Shown: positions 52,721 through 62,888, numbered from the stretch's first letter. The stretch is DNA of 64,000 nucleotides from Acrocarpospora pleiomorpha (GCF_009687885.1 NZ_BLAF01000024.1:1-64000), one strand, 5' to 3'. Made by a program: numbers and translations. Notes: a model not told the origin generated them from the letters alone.

Positions 52721-54151
52721 TCAGGCGCGTTCACGGTACAGCGGGATGTCGACCGGGGGCTGCGGAATGAACCCACCGTGGCGATCCATCTGCTCGAACA
52801 AGTGGTCGTGGGTGGCCCGCATCTTCGCGAGCGCGGCCTCGACGTCGACGTGCACCAGCCGCCCGCCGCGTTTGACTATCTTGCCGTCGACCAGCACGGT
52901 GTCCACCAGCCCGGCGTGGGCCTGCGCGATCACCGTGCTCCCGGGCTCACGGCGGTTCCAGCCGGCCACGCTGACGCCCGACATATCGATCAGCACCACA
53001 TCGGCGCGCTTGCCCGGAGACAGCGAGCCCACGACGTCGTCCACGCCCGCGGCCTTCGCTCCGTTGATCGTCAGCCAGCGCAGCGCGTCCTGGGTCGTCC
53101 AGCCCATGACCTGCGGAGCCCGGTACTCGCGGTATTCCGGTTCGTCATGCCGCCAGCGGGTGGCCTGCAGGACGAACCGGGCGTGCGAGAGCAGGTCGCC
53201 GGAGGCGCCGCTCACCACGTCGATGCCGAGGCTGGGGCCGGGGGTGTGGTCGGTGACCTCGCGGATCACCGGGAATCCCATGCCCATCTGCATCTCGGTC
53301 TCGGCGCAGACCGAGACCATGGTTCCGGTGCCCTCCAGCAGCTTCCATTCGTTCGGGGTGTTGAACGTGCAGTGGACCAGGAGCAGGTCGTCGCCGAGCA
53401 GGTCGTGGCGGTGCAGCACCTCCACGTCCTCGAAAAGCTGCCGCACCATGACCTGGTTGGCGTGCAGGGTGATGCGCGCGTCGAGCTCCTTGGCCAGCGC
53501 GAACTCCGCGGCGACCTCGGCGACGGGCGCGATGCACAGCTCCTGGGGCGCGATGCCGAACCGCAGCGGCTGGTCGGAGCTGGAAAAGTAGGTCTCCCGG
53601 ATCTCGCGGGCGAGCCGGGCCCGGGTTTCGAGCCGGCCCGGATCCGCGGCCGTCGTACTCCCGCTCTTGCTCTCCGACCACGTATTGCTGGTGACCGGGG
53701 TCAGGCCATGCGCGTACAGCCCGCGGATTCCCGCGTCCAGCAGGCCCGAGACCGCGGCATGAGCGCACTCCGGCGTCAGGATGTTGTGGCAGTAGTCGAC
53801 GACCGACGTGATGCCGCAGTTGAGTGCGTCCAGCGCGCCCAGGTAGTTGCCCACGTACATGTCCTCGGCCCGGAACCGCGGTGCCATCTGCAGCCGGATG
53901 CCGCGCAGGTAATCGGGGATGTTCCCATCGGCGAGAATCCCGCGCAGCGGCGACTGCCAGACGTGCCGGTGCGTGTCGACCAGGCCGGGAAGGGCGATCA
54001 TCGCCGAGGCGTCGATCCGTTCGGCGTCCGCGTCGAGGTCCGGCCCGACCGCGGCGATCCTGCCGTCCTCGATCAGGATGCTCGCCCGCTCGAACTCGCC
54101 CAGCGCGGGATCCATCGTGACGACGGCGGCGTTCTCGATGAGGATTCTCAT
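52721..54151 (-). CDS. Metal-dependent amidohydrolase B (TrzN/SsnA-like deaminase or chlorohydrolase)
   Basis: 476 residues from ATG 54151, overlapping the reductase-like gene stop by 4 nt. Metal ligands appear as DTHRHVW (HxH), a His in ITLHANQ, LVHCTFN and the Asp in GIDVVSG. The family hydrolyses C-N or C-Cl bonds of purines, triazines, guanidines and related N-heterocycles. It is paralogous to the amidohydrolase at 61415-62800 and lies at the end of the catabolic operon. The substrate is unknown. Confidence 0.92.
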   Translation of the reverse strand: MRILIENAAVVTMDPALGEFERASILIEDGRIAAVGPDLDADAERIDASAMIALPGLVDTHRHVWQSPLRGILADGNIPDYLRGIRLQMAPRFRAEDMYVGNYLGALDALNCGITSVVDYCHNILTPECAHAAVSGLLDAGIRGLYAHGLTPVTSNTWSESKSGSTTAADPGRLETRARLAREIRETYFSSSDQPLRFGIAPQELCIAPVAEVAAEFALAKELDARITLHANQVMVRQLFEDVEVLHRHDLLGDDLLLVHCTFNTPNEWKLLEGTGTMVSVCAETEMQMGMGFPVIREVTDHTPGPSLGIDVVSGASGDLLSHARFVLQATRWRHDEPEYREYRAPQVMGWTTQDALRWLTINGAKAAGVDDVVGSLSPGKRADVVLIDMSGVSVAGWNRREPGSTVIAQAHAGLVDTVLVDGKIVKRGGRLVHVDVEAALAKMRATHDHLFEQMDRHGGFIPQPPVDIPLYRERA

Positions 54152-55176
54152 GACAGGGCCGTCACCATCAGGTCGACGTTCTCGGGACGGGCCTCCAACT
54201 CGCCGGACTCGACCCGCCGCGCCAGTTCCACCGCGATCGCGTTGGCGGGCGCCGAACCTCCGTGCTCGGCGTGCACGTCGACCACCAGACCGTTGATCTC
54301 CTTGACCTCGCAGCGGCGGCCCTTCATCCAGTCGTGCAACACGGTGGTCCTGGTGTGGGGCAGCGCGAAGTCGTTCATGACCGCGTCCAGCAATGCCTCG
54401 ACGAATCCGCGCGGGTCCGCCGGGTCGAGCCCGCTGAGACCGAAGATGGGCACCAGCTTGTGGCCGTCGGCGATGGCGGCCTCGGCCGCCTCGATCCCGC
54501 ACCGCAGCATGAACTTCCGCATCCCGGGAGCCGCCATCGCCTCCCGCATCGGCAGATTCAGGACCGCCGAGGGCACCAGCTCGCCGGCGTTGACTATGAG
54601 CTTCGCCCACTTCGCCGACCGGATGTCCTCGACGATCTCCACGGTTCCCGCGTGCCCGAGGATGCCGGCGACTTCGCGTTCCCGCGGGCGAGTCGCCGAT
54701 GTCACGCTGCCGAGCCCGAACCAGGACTTCGCGGGCGGCGTGTGCCGCTCGACCACGCCGGGCTCGTACATCGCGGCACTGCACTCGATCACCGCACCGA
54801 GCGTGCGTTCGGGACCCATGACGTCGGCGATCGTGTCGACCGTCATCCCGTTCTGCAACCCGATCACCAGGCCGTCCGGTTTGACCAGCGGTTTGAGCAG
54901 CTCGCACGCCCATCGCGTGTCATATGCCTTGACCAGTACGAACACCAGATCGAAGGGCTCGCGCAAGGTCGCCACATCGCAGAGGTTGAACGCCCGCACG
55001 GGGGTCACGATGCTCTCCTCGGGCATGTCGACGCGGACCCCCGCCGCGCGCATCGCGGCCACGTGCTCGGGCCACTGCTCGATGAATGTGACGTCGAGGC
55101 CCGCCCTGGTGAGATCGGCCCCGATCGAGGCGCCGTTCGCTCCGGTGCCCAGTACGGCGATCCGTAGTCCGGTCAT
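54148..55176 (-). CDS. Ketopantoate reductase-like (PanE/ApbA family) dehydrogenase
   Basis: 342 residues. The N-terminal Rossmann motif is GTGANGASIGADL, followed by VKAYDT and GLQNGM typical of the family, and the C-terminal helical domain with the conserved Lys in SAKWAKLIVNAG. Members reduce 2-keto acids or oxidise 2-hydroxy acids with NADP(H). It overlaps both neighbours by 4 nt, so it is part of the degradation pathway rather than pantothenate synthesis. Confidence 0.9.
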   Translation of the reverse strand: MTGLRIAVLGTGANGASIGADLTRAGLDVTFIEQWPEHVAAMRAAGVRVDMPEESIVTPVRAFNLCDVATLREPFDLVFVLVKAYDTRWACELLKPLVKPDGLVIGLQNGMTVDTIADVMGPERTLGAVIECSAAMYEPGVVERHTPPAKSWFGLGSVTSATRPREREVAGILGHAGTVEIVEDIRSAKWAKLIVNAGELVPSAVLNLPMREAMAAPGMRKFMLRCGIEAAEAAIADGHKLVPIFGLSGLDPADPRGFVEALLDAVMNDFALPHTRTTVLHDWMKGRRCEVKEINGLVVDVHAEHGGSAPANAIAVELARRVESGELEARPENVDLMVTALS

Positions 55177-56525
55177 CGTGTTTCCTCCGTCGATCGATTG
55201 TTGATGTGGGACTGGGCATGGCGCTCGGTCGGCAGCGGTCCGCCGACGCTGTAGTAGCGCTGGCCCGCCACCAGGAGTTGCTCGGCCGGGAACTTGGTGA
55301 TGACCTCGGCGCCGTCGGCGGTGACGACCAGCTCCTCCTCGATCCGCGCCGCCCCCACGCCGTCGGCCGACGGCCAGTAGGTCTCCAGCGCGAACACCAT
55401 GCCCTCCTCCAGCACCTCTGGATGGTCCAGCGAGACCAGGCGGCTGAAGATCGGCTTCTCCCAGATGGACAGCCCGACGCCGTGGCCGTACTGCAGGGCG
55501 AAGGCGGCCTCCTCGTCGGCGAACCCGAATTCCCGCGCCGTCGGCCACACGCTCACGATGTCGGCTGTCGTCGCGCCGGGCTTGACGAGTTCGATCGCGT
55601 GGTCCATATATTCGCGGCAGCGCCGGTAGGCGTCGACCTGCGCGCGGGAGGCGCTGCCGACCGCGAAGGTGCGGTAGTAGCAGGTCCGGTACCCCATGAA
55701 GCTGTGCAGGATGTCGAAGAACGCCGGATCTCCGGGACGGAGCAACCGGTCGCTGAACACGTGCGGATGCGGGGAGCACCGTTCCCCGGAGATCGCGTTG
55801 ACGCCTTCTACCTGCTCCGACCCGAGGTCGAACAACCGCTTCGACACCAGTCCCACGGCTTCGTTCTCGCGCACACCGGGGCGCAGGAACGCGTACAGGT
55901 CATCATAGGCCGCGTCCACCATTGACGCGGCGGTGGTCAGCAGCGAGATCTCGTCGTCGGTCTTGATCCGGCGGGCCTCCAGGAAGATCTGCTGCCCGTC
56001 GACGACCTCGATGCCCTTGGCCCGCAACGCCATCAGCACGGGCATCTCGACGATGTCCACTCCAATCGGCTCGGTGTGCAGGCCGTAGCGTTCGAGCTCT
56101 TCGAATATCTTCTGTGCGACCGCCTCGGCGATGCCGGCGTCGGGGTGGAAGGCGCCCCGCAGCACAGAGATCCCGGCGCGGGCGCCGCTGGTGCCGCGGG
56201 CGGGCCCGGCCACGTCATCACCGGTACGGTAGTCCAGCCACGGTGCGTAGAGCTGATGATGGCGCGCCGCCGAGCCGAAGTCCCACAGCACGGGTTCACC
56301 ACCGCGGGGAAGCAGGGCGAAGCGGATCAGCTTGTCCATCGCCCACGTGCCGATGTGGGTCGCGGTCATGTAGCGGATGTTGTGGAAGTCGAAGGTCAGC
56401 AGGGCGCCGACGTCCGAGGTGGCGAGCTGCCGCTTGAGCTTGGCCAGCCGCTCCCGGCGCAGCCGGTCGACATCGACGCGTGCCTCCCAGTCGACGACGT
56501 TCATGCCGAATGTGGCCGTTCCCAT
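55173..56525 (-). CDS. M24-fold (creatinase/Xaa-Pro dipeptidase-like) hydrolase with altered metal site
   Basis: 450 residues with a creatinase-type N-terminal domain and the pita-bread C-terminal domain. Of the five M24 metal ligands, Asp271 (FFDIL), the His in QYGHGVGLS and both Glu (ALETYWP, ARIEEELV) are present, but the second Asp is Cys282, at the expected 11-residue distance (GYRTCYYRTF). It may be a metal-poor creatinase-like or ectoine-hydrolase-like amidinohydrolase rather than a peptidase. It is in the middle of the catabolic operon. Confidence 0.88.
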   Translation of the reverse strand: MGTATFGMNVVDWEARVDVDRLRRERLAKLKRQLATSDVGALLTFDFHNIRYMTATHIGTWAMDKLIRFALLPRGGEPVLWDFGSAARHHQLYAPWLDYRTGDDVAGPARGTSGARAGISVLRGAFHPDAGIAEAVAQKIFEELERYGLHTEPIGVDIVEMPVLMALRAKGIEVVDGQQIFLEARRIKTDDEISLLTTAASMVDAAYDDLYAFLRPGVRENEAVGLVSKRLFDLGSEQVEGVNAISGERCSPHPHVFSDRLLRPGDPAFFDILHSFMGYRTCYYRTFAVGSASRAQVDAYRRCREYMDHAIELVKPGATTADIVSVWPTAREFGFADEEAAFALQYGHGVGLSIWEKPIFSRLVSLDHPEVLEEGMVFALETYWPSADGVGAARIEEELVVTADGAEVITKFPAEQLLVAGQRYYSVGGPLPTERHAQSHINNRSTEETR

Positions 56526-56628
56526 GAGTTTCTCCGGTGTGTAGGTGCTCAGCCACAGGGCCGGCGGTAGGGGTCCCGCCCGTCGAGGGGGGACTGGTCG
56601 GGTGCCGCGTTCGTTCTCCGGCAGGACA

Positions 56629-59127
56629 TCAGGCGCTCGCCTTTCGTCGGGAGTTCTCCGTCCTGACCAGGGGGACCACGGCCGCGCCGACGACGAGGAT
56701 GCCTTGGATCCAGTACTGCCAGGCCACGCTGACCGACAGAAAGCTCAGCGAACTCGTGATGGTCTGCAGGAACAGCGCGGTGGCCAGCGTCGCCAAGGCC
56801 GAGCCGGTGCCGCCGAAGATGCTGGCGCCGCCCAGCACCACGGCGGTGACCGAGGTGAGCGTGAGCGCCTGGCCGACCGAAGCGTCGCCGACGCCGGTCT
56901 GCGAGTAGAACGCGATACCACCGCAGGCGGCCAGCACCCCCGCGGTCACGTAGGCGAGCAGCCGGGTGCGGCCGGTGGGCACACCCATACGCGCGGCCCG
57001 CAACGGGTCGGCCCCGGTCGCCCGCAGCGCCCGGCCCGCTCTGGTGCGGCGGGTCACCACGTGGGCGAGCACACCCACCGCGACGGCGAGCACGAACACC
57101 ATCGGGACACCGGCGAGTGTGGTGCCCAGCAGGCTGAGCAAGGCGTCGTCGGCCTGACCGCCGGGCAGCGGGCGCAGCAACTGCGCCATCCCCAGCACTC
57201 CGATGGAGCTGACCAAGGTGGCGATCACCGGCGGCATGGCCACTTTCGTCACCAGCAGGCCGTTGAGCAGCCCGATCGCCGCGCCCGCCGCCGCGGCGCA
57301 CACCACGCCGATGCCGAACAGGGCGGGTGAGCCGCTCGCGAAGAACGACACCGTGACCACCGACAGCGCGACCACCGAACCCACCGACAGGTCGATCCCG
57401 CCGGTCATCACGACCAGGAGCTGAGCGAGGCCGACCAGGGCCAGGGACGAGGTCGCCAGCAGCAGTTGGCCGATGTTGAGGCTGGTCAGGAACGCCGGAG
57501 ACGACAGCGTGGTCAGCCCGCCGACGACGACCACCAACGCCAGCATGGCCGCCGCCTGGAACTCGCCGCCCAGCAGCGGGCGACGGGTCCGCGCGCGGGT
57601 CGGCGGCGGCTGCTCGACGCTCAGCTCGGTGGACAGCACGGCCGCGCCGGTGATCTCCCGCTCGGACAGCATCGCCGCCTGCAGTTCGGCCCTGACGCGC
57701 CCGCGGGAGAAGACCAACACCCGGTCGCACAGCCCTTCGAGCTCGACCGCGTCGGTGGACAGCGCGATGACCGCCGTGCCGCGGGCCGCGATCTCGCGGA
57801 GCACACGATAGATCTCCAGCCGCGCCCCCGCGTCGACCCCCTGCGTCGGGTCCTCGACCAGCAGCACCTTCGGCGCGCCGAGACTCGCGCGGGCGAGCAG
57901 CACCTTCTGCTGGTTGCCACCGGAGAGCGTGTTGACCGGAGTGTCCAGACTGGCCGCCTTGACCCGCAGGGCGGCCACCGCGGGGGCGACCAGCTCCCGC
58001 TCCCGGCGAGGGACGAGCACCGACCGGGCCAGCGAGACGTCCGGGAGCCGCAGCGCGTCGATGTTCTCCCGCACGCCCAGGTCACCGAACACCGCTTCCC
58101 GCAGGCGATTCCCGGACAGGAACACGATGCCGTGCCCGGCCGCGGCGGCCGGGCTGGACAACCGGACCGCCTTCCCCGCCACATGCACCGTCCCATGGGA
58201 CCGGGTGAGCCCGGCCAGCGCGCGAAGCACGTCCCGTTGCCCGTTGCCTTCGACACCGGCGAAGCCGACGATCTCGCCCGCGCGCACCGACCCGGTGACG
58301 CCCTGGAATCCCGTGCCGGTGAGCTCCTCGAACCGGAAGACCGTCTCGGCACCGGTCAGGTCCGGCTTGTCGGGAAACGTGGTGTCCAGTGAGCGGCCGA
58401 TGATGAGTTCGACGATCTGTTCATCGCTGAACTCCGCGACCTTGCCGCCGCCGACCACGCGGCCGTCCCGCAGTACGGTCATCGAGTCGGCGATCTCCCG
58501 GATCTCCGGGATGCGATGCGTGATGTAGACGACGGCACCCCCGGCGGCGACGAGGGACCGGACCTCGCGGAACAACCAGTCGGTCTCGTCGGGACCGAGC
58601 GCTTCGGTCGGTTCGTCGAGCACGAGTACCTGCGGTTCGTTGGCGAGAGCGGCGGCGATCTCGACCAGGTGCGCCTCACGCGGTGTCAGTTCGGCGACCT
58701 TCAGCTCGGGGTCGATCCGCAGGCCCAGCTTCTCGAAATGCCGCCTGGTCCACGCGCCGGCGTCGGCCACCGAAGGCCGCACCGATTCGTGCACGAGCAC
58801 CAGCATCGACTCGCTGATCGTCAGGCTCGGCGCGAGCGCCGGTGTCTGATACACCAGTGCCAGGCCGTGTGCCCTGGCCACCGAGGGCGTCATCGCCGGA
58901 TACTCCTTGCCCAGCAAGCAGATCCGGCCCTCGTCCGGGGTCACCGACCCCGCGGCGACCCCGACCAATGTCGACTTTCCCGCGCCGTTCTCCCCGAGCA
59001 CCGCGTGGATCTCCCCGGGGCGGACCGTCAGGTCCACCCCGTCCAGCGCCCGGACGCCCGGATACCGCTTGACGATCCCCGAGAGCGTGAGGGCGGTGCC
59101 GATCGCTGATTCCACCTTCAGTTCCAT
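56629..59127 (-). CDS. Fused sugar/nucleoside ABC transporter: two ATPase domains plus permease (RbsA-RbsC-like)
   Basis: 832 residues from ATG 59127. Two ATPase halves are seen: Walker A GENGAGKST and LDEPTEALGP in the first; the second has a degenerate P-loop (GVEGNGQRD), signature LSGGNQQK and VEDPTQGVDAG, as in RbsA. From about residue 510 the chain continues into a BPD_transp_2-type permease with about eight or nine helices (MTGGIDLSVGSVVALS). These are usually separate genes, so this is a natural fusion. The gene is 5 nt after the binding protein gene. Confidence 0.93.
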   Translation of the reverse strand: MELKVESAIGTALTLSGIVKRYPGVRALDGVDLTVRPGEIHAVLGENGAGKSTLVGVAAGSVTPDEGRICLLGKEYPAMTPSVARAHGLALVYQTPALAPSLTISESMLVLVHESVRPSVADAGAWTRRHFEKLGLRIDPELKVAELTPREAHLVEIAAALANEPQVLVLDEPTEALGPDETDWLFREVRSLVAAGGAVVYITHRIPEIREIADSMTVLRDGRVVGGGKVAEFSDEQIVELIIGRSLDTTFPDKPDLTGAETVFRFEELTGTGFQGVTGSVRAGEIVGFAGVEGNGQRDVLRALAGLTRSHGTVHVAGKAVRLSSPAAAAGHGIVFLSGNRLREAVFGDLGVRENIDALRLPDVSLARSVLVPRRERELVAPAVAALRVKAASLDTPVNTLSGGNQQKVLLARASLGAPKVLLVEDPTQGVDAGARLEIYRVLREIAARGTAVIALSTDAVELEGLCDRVLVFSRGRVRAELQAAMLSEREITGAAVLSTELSVEQPPPTRARTRRPLLGGEFQAAAMLALVVVVGGLTTLSSPAFLTSLNIGQLLLATSSLALVGLAQLLVVMTGGIDLSVGSVVALSVVTVSFFASGSPALFGIGVVCAAAAGAAIGLLNGLLVTKVAMPPVIATLVSSIGVLGMAQLLRPLPGGQADDALLSLLGTTLAGVPMVFVLAVAVGVLAHVVTRRTRAGRALRATGADPLRAARMGVPTGRTRLLAYVTAGVLAACGGIAFYSQTGVGDASVGQALTLTSVTAVVLGGASIFGGTGSALATLATALFLQTITSSLSFLSVSVAWQYWIQGILVVGAAVVPLVRTENSRRKASA

Positions 59128-59132
59128 CGGGC

Positions 59133-60308
59133 TCAACTGAACAGAGCGCCGAGTTGCGCGTCGGTCAGCTGGGAGGACGGCGGGGCGCCATTGGGCAGTC
59201 CCGTCTTGCACGCCTTCGACGGGGCGATGGCGCCGGCCTGGCTGCCGCTGGAGTCCTCGTACAGGTCGAGCTGAACCAGCGAGGGCTCGGCGTTGGGCTT
59301 GCCGTTCCACCTGGCGATGGCCTTGCGCAGCCCGATGCGGCCGATCCAGGTGCGCGAGGAGGCCGTGGCCAGCTCGTAGTCGGGGTTGTCCTTCTTCAGG
59401 GCGTCGAAGCCGCAGCTCAGCTCGTTGTCGTCGGTGGTCACGATCGGCACCAGAGGCCGGCCGGCGCTGGCGAAGGCCCGCGTCACCCCGCTCACGGTCG
59501 CGCCGTAGTCGCCGATCACACCGTCGATCTTCGGGTACTTGGCCAGCAGAGCGCTCATCGCCTGCTGAGCCATGGCCGGATCCCAGTTGGTCGTCACCGG
59601 TTCCTCGGTCAGCAGCTTCACCTGGGACGCGTTCGCGAGCGCTTTCTTCACGCCCTTCAGTTCGGCCGCCGACACCGCGTTACCCGCGGGCCCGCCGAGC
59701 ATCACGATGTTGCCGCCCTCGGGGCCGAGCCGGTCGATCATCCACTTCGCCCAGACCTCACCCGAGTACGCCGCGTCCCAGTCGGCGTAGTCGAGGTAGT
59801 CCGGCCCTGCGGAGCCGGAGGGGTCCGCGGCGATCGCGACCACCGTGGCGCCCGCCTTCGTCGCCGCACGCATGGCGGACAGGTGCGAGGGGCCCGGGCC
59901 CGCGTCGGGGATGACCAGCAGGATGTTCACGCCCTTGGTGGCGAGGCCGGTGATGCCCGCCAGCGTCGCCTGCAGATCGCCCCGGCCCGCCACGTAGTCG
60001 AAGCTCGTGATGGACGGGCATTTCTTCACCTCGTCCTCGACCTCGGCCCGAACGATCTTCGACCAGGCGTTGGTGCCCAGGCCGTCGACCAAGCCGACCT
60101 TGACCGGTTTGTCGCCGCAGACCTGGTCCATGGAGATCAGTGCCGACAGGGGGCCCGAGTTGCCCACGGCGACCTGGCCGGGGCCTGCCGGGGAGCCGCT
60201 GGCGGGCGAAGAGGTGGTGTTCACGCTGGAGCATGCGGTCAGCGCCGCGGCCAGGGTCGCGGCCGTGGCGAACGCTATGGTGGCATGACGTCGGGTTGTG
60301 CTGGACAT
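59133..60308 (-). CDS. Substrate-binding lipoprotein of the sugar/nucleoside ABC importer
   Basis: 391 residues with a lipoprotein signal (basic N-terminus, hydrophobic stretch, LTAC lipobox with Cys near residue 26), then a type 1 periplasmic-binding fold (VGLVDGLGTNAWSK, GVNILLVIPDAGPG, IDGVIGDYGATVSGV). It would capture the ligand and deliver it to the permeases encoded on either side. The C-terminal part has three or four Cys. The ligand is unknown; the context suggests an N-containing compound rather than ribose. Confidence 0.93.
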   Translation of the reverse strand: MSSTTRRHATIAFATAATLAAALTACSSVNTTSSPASGSPAGPGQVAVGNSGPLSALISMDQVCGDKPVKVGLVDGLGTNAWSKIVRAEVEDEVKKCPSITSFDYVAGRGDLQATLAGITGLATKGVNILLVIPDAGPGPSHLSAMRAATKAGATVVAIAADPSGSAGPDYLDYADWDAAYSGEVWAKWMIDRLGPEGGNIVMLGGPAGNAVSAAELKGVKKALANASQVKLLTEEPVTTNWDPAMAQQAMSALLAKYPKIDGVIGDYGATVSGVTRAFASAGRPLVPIVTTDDNELSCGFDALKKDNPDYELATASSRTWIGRIGLRKAIARWNGKPNAEPSLVQLDLYEDSSGSQAGAIAPSKACKTGLPNGAPPSSQLTDAQLGALFS

Positions 60309-60404
60309 GAGAGCTCCCCAAAAGACGGGTGCGGATAAGCAGGGGGTGCGGGCAGGGGTGAGTAGGCGATCCGGTGAGACCGAAACTCCGGCAGAAGTGG
60401 TTTG

Positions 60405-61418
60405 TCAGTTCGGGTTTCGCCGGATGACGCGGCGCCGCAGTCGATTCGCCAGATCGAGTTGGACGACGATGCCGACGCCGATGATCGCGGCCTGCACGAT
60501 GTTCTGTACGGCCGTCGTCTGGGTGTAGGTCTGGACCAGTTGATTGAGCTGTCCGAGGAAGAGCGCGCCCAGCGCGGTGCCCACCAGACTGCCCCGGCCT
60601 CCGGTGAGCGCGGTGCCGCCGAGCACGACAGCGGCCACCGAAGGCAGCAGGTAGGCGTCGCCCAGGGAAAGCGTTGTGGTGCGCAGGAATCCGGCCAGCA
60701 GGACACCGGTGGCCGCGGCGAGCAGGGCCGACAGCACGTAGGCGGCGACGGCGTAGCGTCGGGTGCCGATGCCGGCCGCGTGTGCGGTGTGCCGGTTCGC
60801 GCCGACGAGTTCGTAGCGGCGCCCGAGCACGGTGGTCTTGAGCACGACCTGTGCCACCACGATGAGGACGACCGCGATGTAGACGATGTTGGGCACCCCG
60901 AGGGTACGGCCGACCGAGAAGCTCGCCAGCGACGGCGGCGCCTCGGCGCTGTACCCGCCCGACAGGAATTGCACCAGACCGATCAGCACCGCGTTCATCG
61001 CGATGGTCACGACCAGGGGCGGCAGCCCGAAGAAGGCGACGATCAGACCGCTCGCCGCGCCCGCGGCGAATGCCACGATCAGCGCGAGCACGATCGCCAT
61101 CGTGAGGCCGAGCTCTTGCGACGAGCCGTACTTGGCGACGATGAACGCCCCGAGGGAGATCCCGCCCGCCACGGACAGGTCGAGTCCTGCCTGCTGGACG
61201 ACGAGTGTCTGTCCTACTGAGACGATCGCGGTGAGCGCGGCGAAGGGCAGCATCGCCAGTAGCGCGCTCTGGCTCACACTGGCGGGGGAGATGGCGGCAC
61301 TCGCTAGGAACAGGATGACGACCGCGGCGAACGCGCGGCTGACCGGCCATGCCGCCAGGCGCTGTGCCAACGGGTCGCTCGTGCGGATCGCGGGCGCTGC
61401 CACCGTGGGTGCGCTCAC
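60405..61418 (-). CDS. ABC transporter permease (RbsC/BPD_transp_2 family)
   Basis: 337 residues with about nine helices. It contains the family signature around QQAGLDLSVAGGISLG and the EAA-like cytoplasmic loop GANRHTAHAAGIG. It overlaps the amidohydrolase A gene by 4 nt. Together with the permease half of the fusion protein it gives a heterodimeric membrane channel. Confidence 0.93.
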   Translation of the reverse strand: MSAPTVAAPAIRTSDPLAQRLAAWPVSRAFAAVVILFLASAAISPASVSQSALLAMLPFAALTAIVSVGQTLVVQQAGLDLSVAGGISLGAFIVAKYGSSQELGLTMAIVLALIVAFAAGAASGLIVAFFGLPPLVVTIAMNAVLIGLVQFLSGGYSAEAPPSLASFSVGRTLGVPNIVYIAVVLIVVAQVVLKTTVLGRRYELVGANRHTAHAAGIGTRRYAVAAYVLSALLAAATGVLLAGFLRTTTLSLGDAYLLPSVAAVVLGGTALTGGRGSLVGTALGALFLGQLNQLVQTYTQTTAVQNIVQAAIIGVGIVVQLDLANRLRRRVIRRNPN

Positions 61419-62800
61419 CCTAGAGCCAGCTTTTGCTCGGGCTGCCAGTCGCCGCCGATCGCGGCGCCTTCCAGCGAACCGAAGACGTGATCGCGCGAGG
61501 ACTCCGCCATGCGGCGCAACCGGTCGAGGTCGACGCCGATCAGCTTTCCGTCACGCTTGACGAACTTCCCGGCCACCAGGATGTCCTTCACCAGGCCGGG
61601 GTGGGCGTTGTAGACGATGGTGCCGACCGGGTTGGTGATCGGCGTGGTGGCCAGGGTGTCGTTGGACAGGATCAGGATGTCGGCGGCCTTGCCGACTTCG
61701 AGCGAACCGGTGACGTCCACGAGCCCGTTGGCTCGGGCGCCCTCGATCGTCGCGAAGCGGAGCACGTCCTGGCAGCGGAGTCTGATCCGATCCGGCTGCT
61801 CGCCCGCTTCCACCGCGGCCGCGTTGTCGCTCGCCCGTTGCACCGCGATCGTCGTCCGCATCAAGGAGAACATGTCGCCGCCGACCGAGCTGCACACGTC
61901 GACTGACAGCGACGGCTCGATGCCCACGGCGAGCAGCCGTCCCGTCGCGGGCCAGCCGTGCCCCATCTGCATCTCGACGTCGGTCGCGACCGAGGCGGTC
62001 CCGCCCGTGTCGGCGATGAGCCGCAGCTCGTCGTCGGCGATGGTGTTGCAGTGGACGTAGGTCGTCGTGTCCGCGAGCAGGCCCGCCTCGTTCAGCTTGT
62101 GGATCGGCTTGCTCTTGCCCCAGTGCCCGTCGCCGACGTGTACCGAGACGCGCAGGTCGAGTTCGCGCGCGAGCAGGAAGTCCGCCTTGTTGACCTCCGC
62201 CGTGGTGAACTGGGGACCCCGCACCGCCAGCCCCATGGTCACCAAGCCGTCGTTGGCGGAGAAGCGATCCGCGCGCAGTCGGCGGACGTCATGCTCCGGA
62301 TGGGGGACGGATGAGGGCATCGGGCCGCCCCACTGCTGCGCGCCCCCGCCGTGGGAGAACACGGCGCGGAGCCCCGCTTCCGCCAGCGCGTCGACGGCCG
62401 CGTCCGTGTGCTCCGGGGTGTACAGGTTGTGGGACCAGTCGAGCAACGTGGTGATACCGCTGTCGAGTGCTTCCAGCGCGCCGATGAGGTTGCCCGCGTA
62501 AGTGTCCTCGGGGCGGAAGTGCCGGCTCAGCCCCATATGGAGGCCGACGAGGTACTGATCGAGTGTCCAGTCCGAGGCGATGTTGCGGACCACTGACTGC
62601 CAGGTGTGGCGGTGGGTGTCGATCAGGCCCGGCATCACGATCCGCCCGGCGATGTCGATCCGTTCCGCGTCAGGTGCTGTTAACTCGCGCCCAATGGCCG
62701 CGATCTTGCCGTCTCGGATCAGGATGTCTCCAGGCCAGAGGACGGTGTTCGAGTCATCGCAGGTGACGACGATCCCGCCGGAGAGAAGCAGCGTACGCAT
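61415..62800 (-). CDS. Metal-dependent amidohydrolase A (TrzN/SsnA-like)
   Basis: 461 residues from ATG 62800, chosen over the longer open frame because the family's N-terminal beta barrel begins here (MRTLLLSGGIVV). Metal ligands: DTHRHTW, a His in VSVHVGDGHW, TYVHCNT and Asp in SVDVCSS. It is a paralogue of the enzyme at 52721-54151. It is the first gene of the operon behind a sigma-70-like promoter (62889-62918). Confidence 0.92.
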   Translation of the reverse strand: MRTLLLSGGIVVTCDDSNTVLWPGDILIRDGKIAAIGRELTAPDAERIDIAGRIVMPGLIDTHRHTWQSVVRNIASDWTLDQYLVGLHMGLSRHFRPEDTYAGNLIGALEALDSGITTLLDWSHNLYTPEHTDAAVDALAEAGLRAVFSHGGGAQQWGGPMPSSVPHPEHDVRRLRADRFSANDGLVTMGLAVRGPQFTTAEVNKADFLLARELDLRVSVHVGDGHWGKSKPIHKLNEAGLLADTTTYVHCNTIADDELRLIADTGGTASVATDVEMQMGHGWPATGRLLAVGIEPSLSVDVCSSVGGDMFSLMRTTIAVQRASDNAAAVEAGEQPDRIRLRCQDVLRFATIEGARANGLVDVTGSLEVGKAADILILSNDTLATTPITNPVGTIVYNAHPGLVKDILVAGKFVKRDGKLIGVDLDRLRRMAESSRDHVFGSLEGAAIGGDWQPEQKLALG

Positions 62801-62888
62801 CAGCGTGAACCTCCGCAGGCTTTGGCAGGGGGGGTGATTGATTCCGCTGATCTGTCGATGTGCCTCAATCCCAGATCGGCGTGAACAA

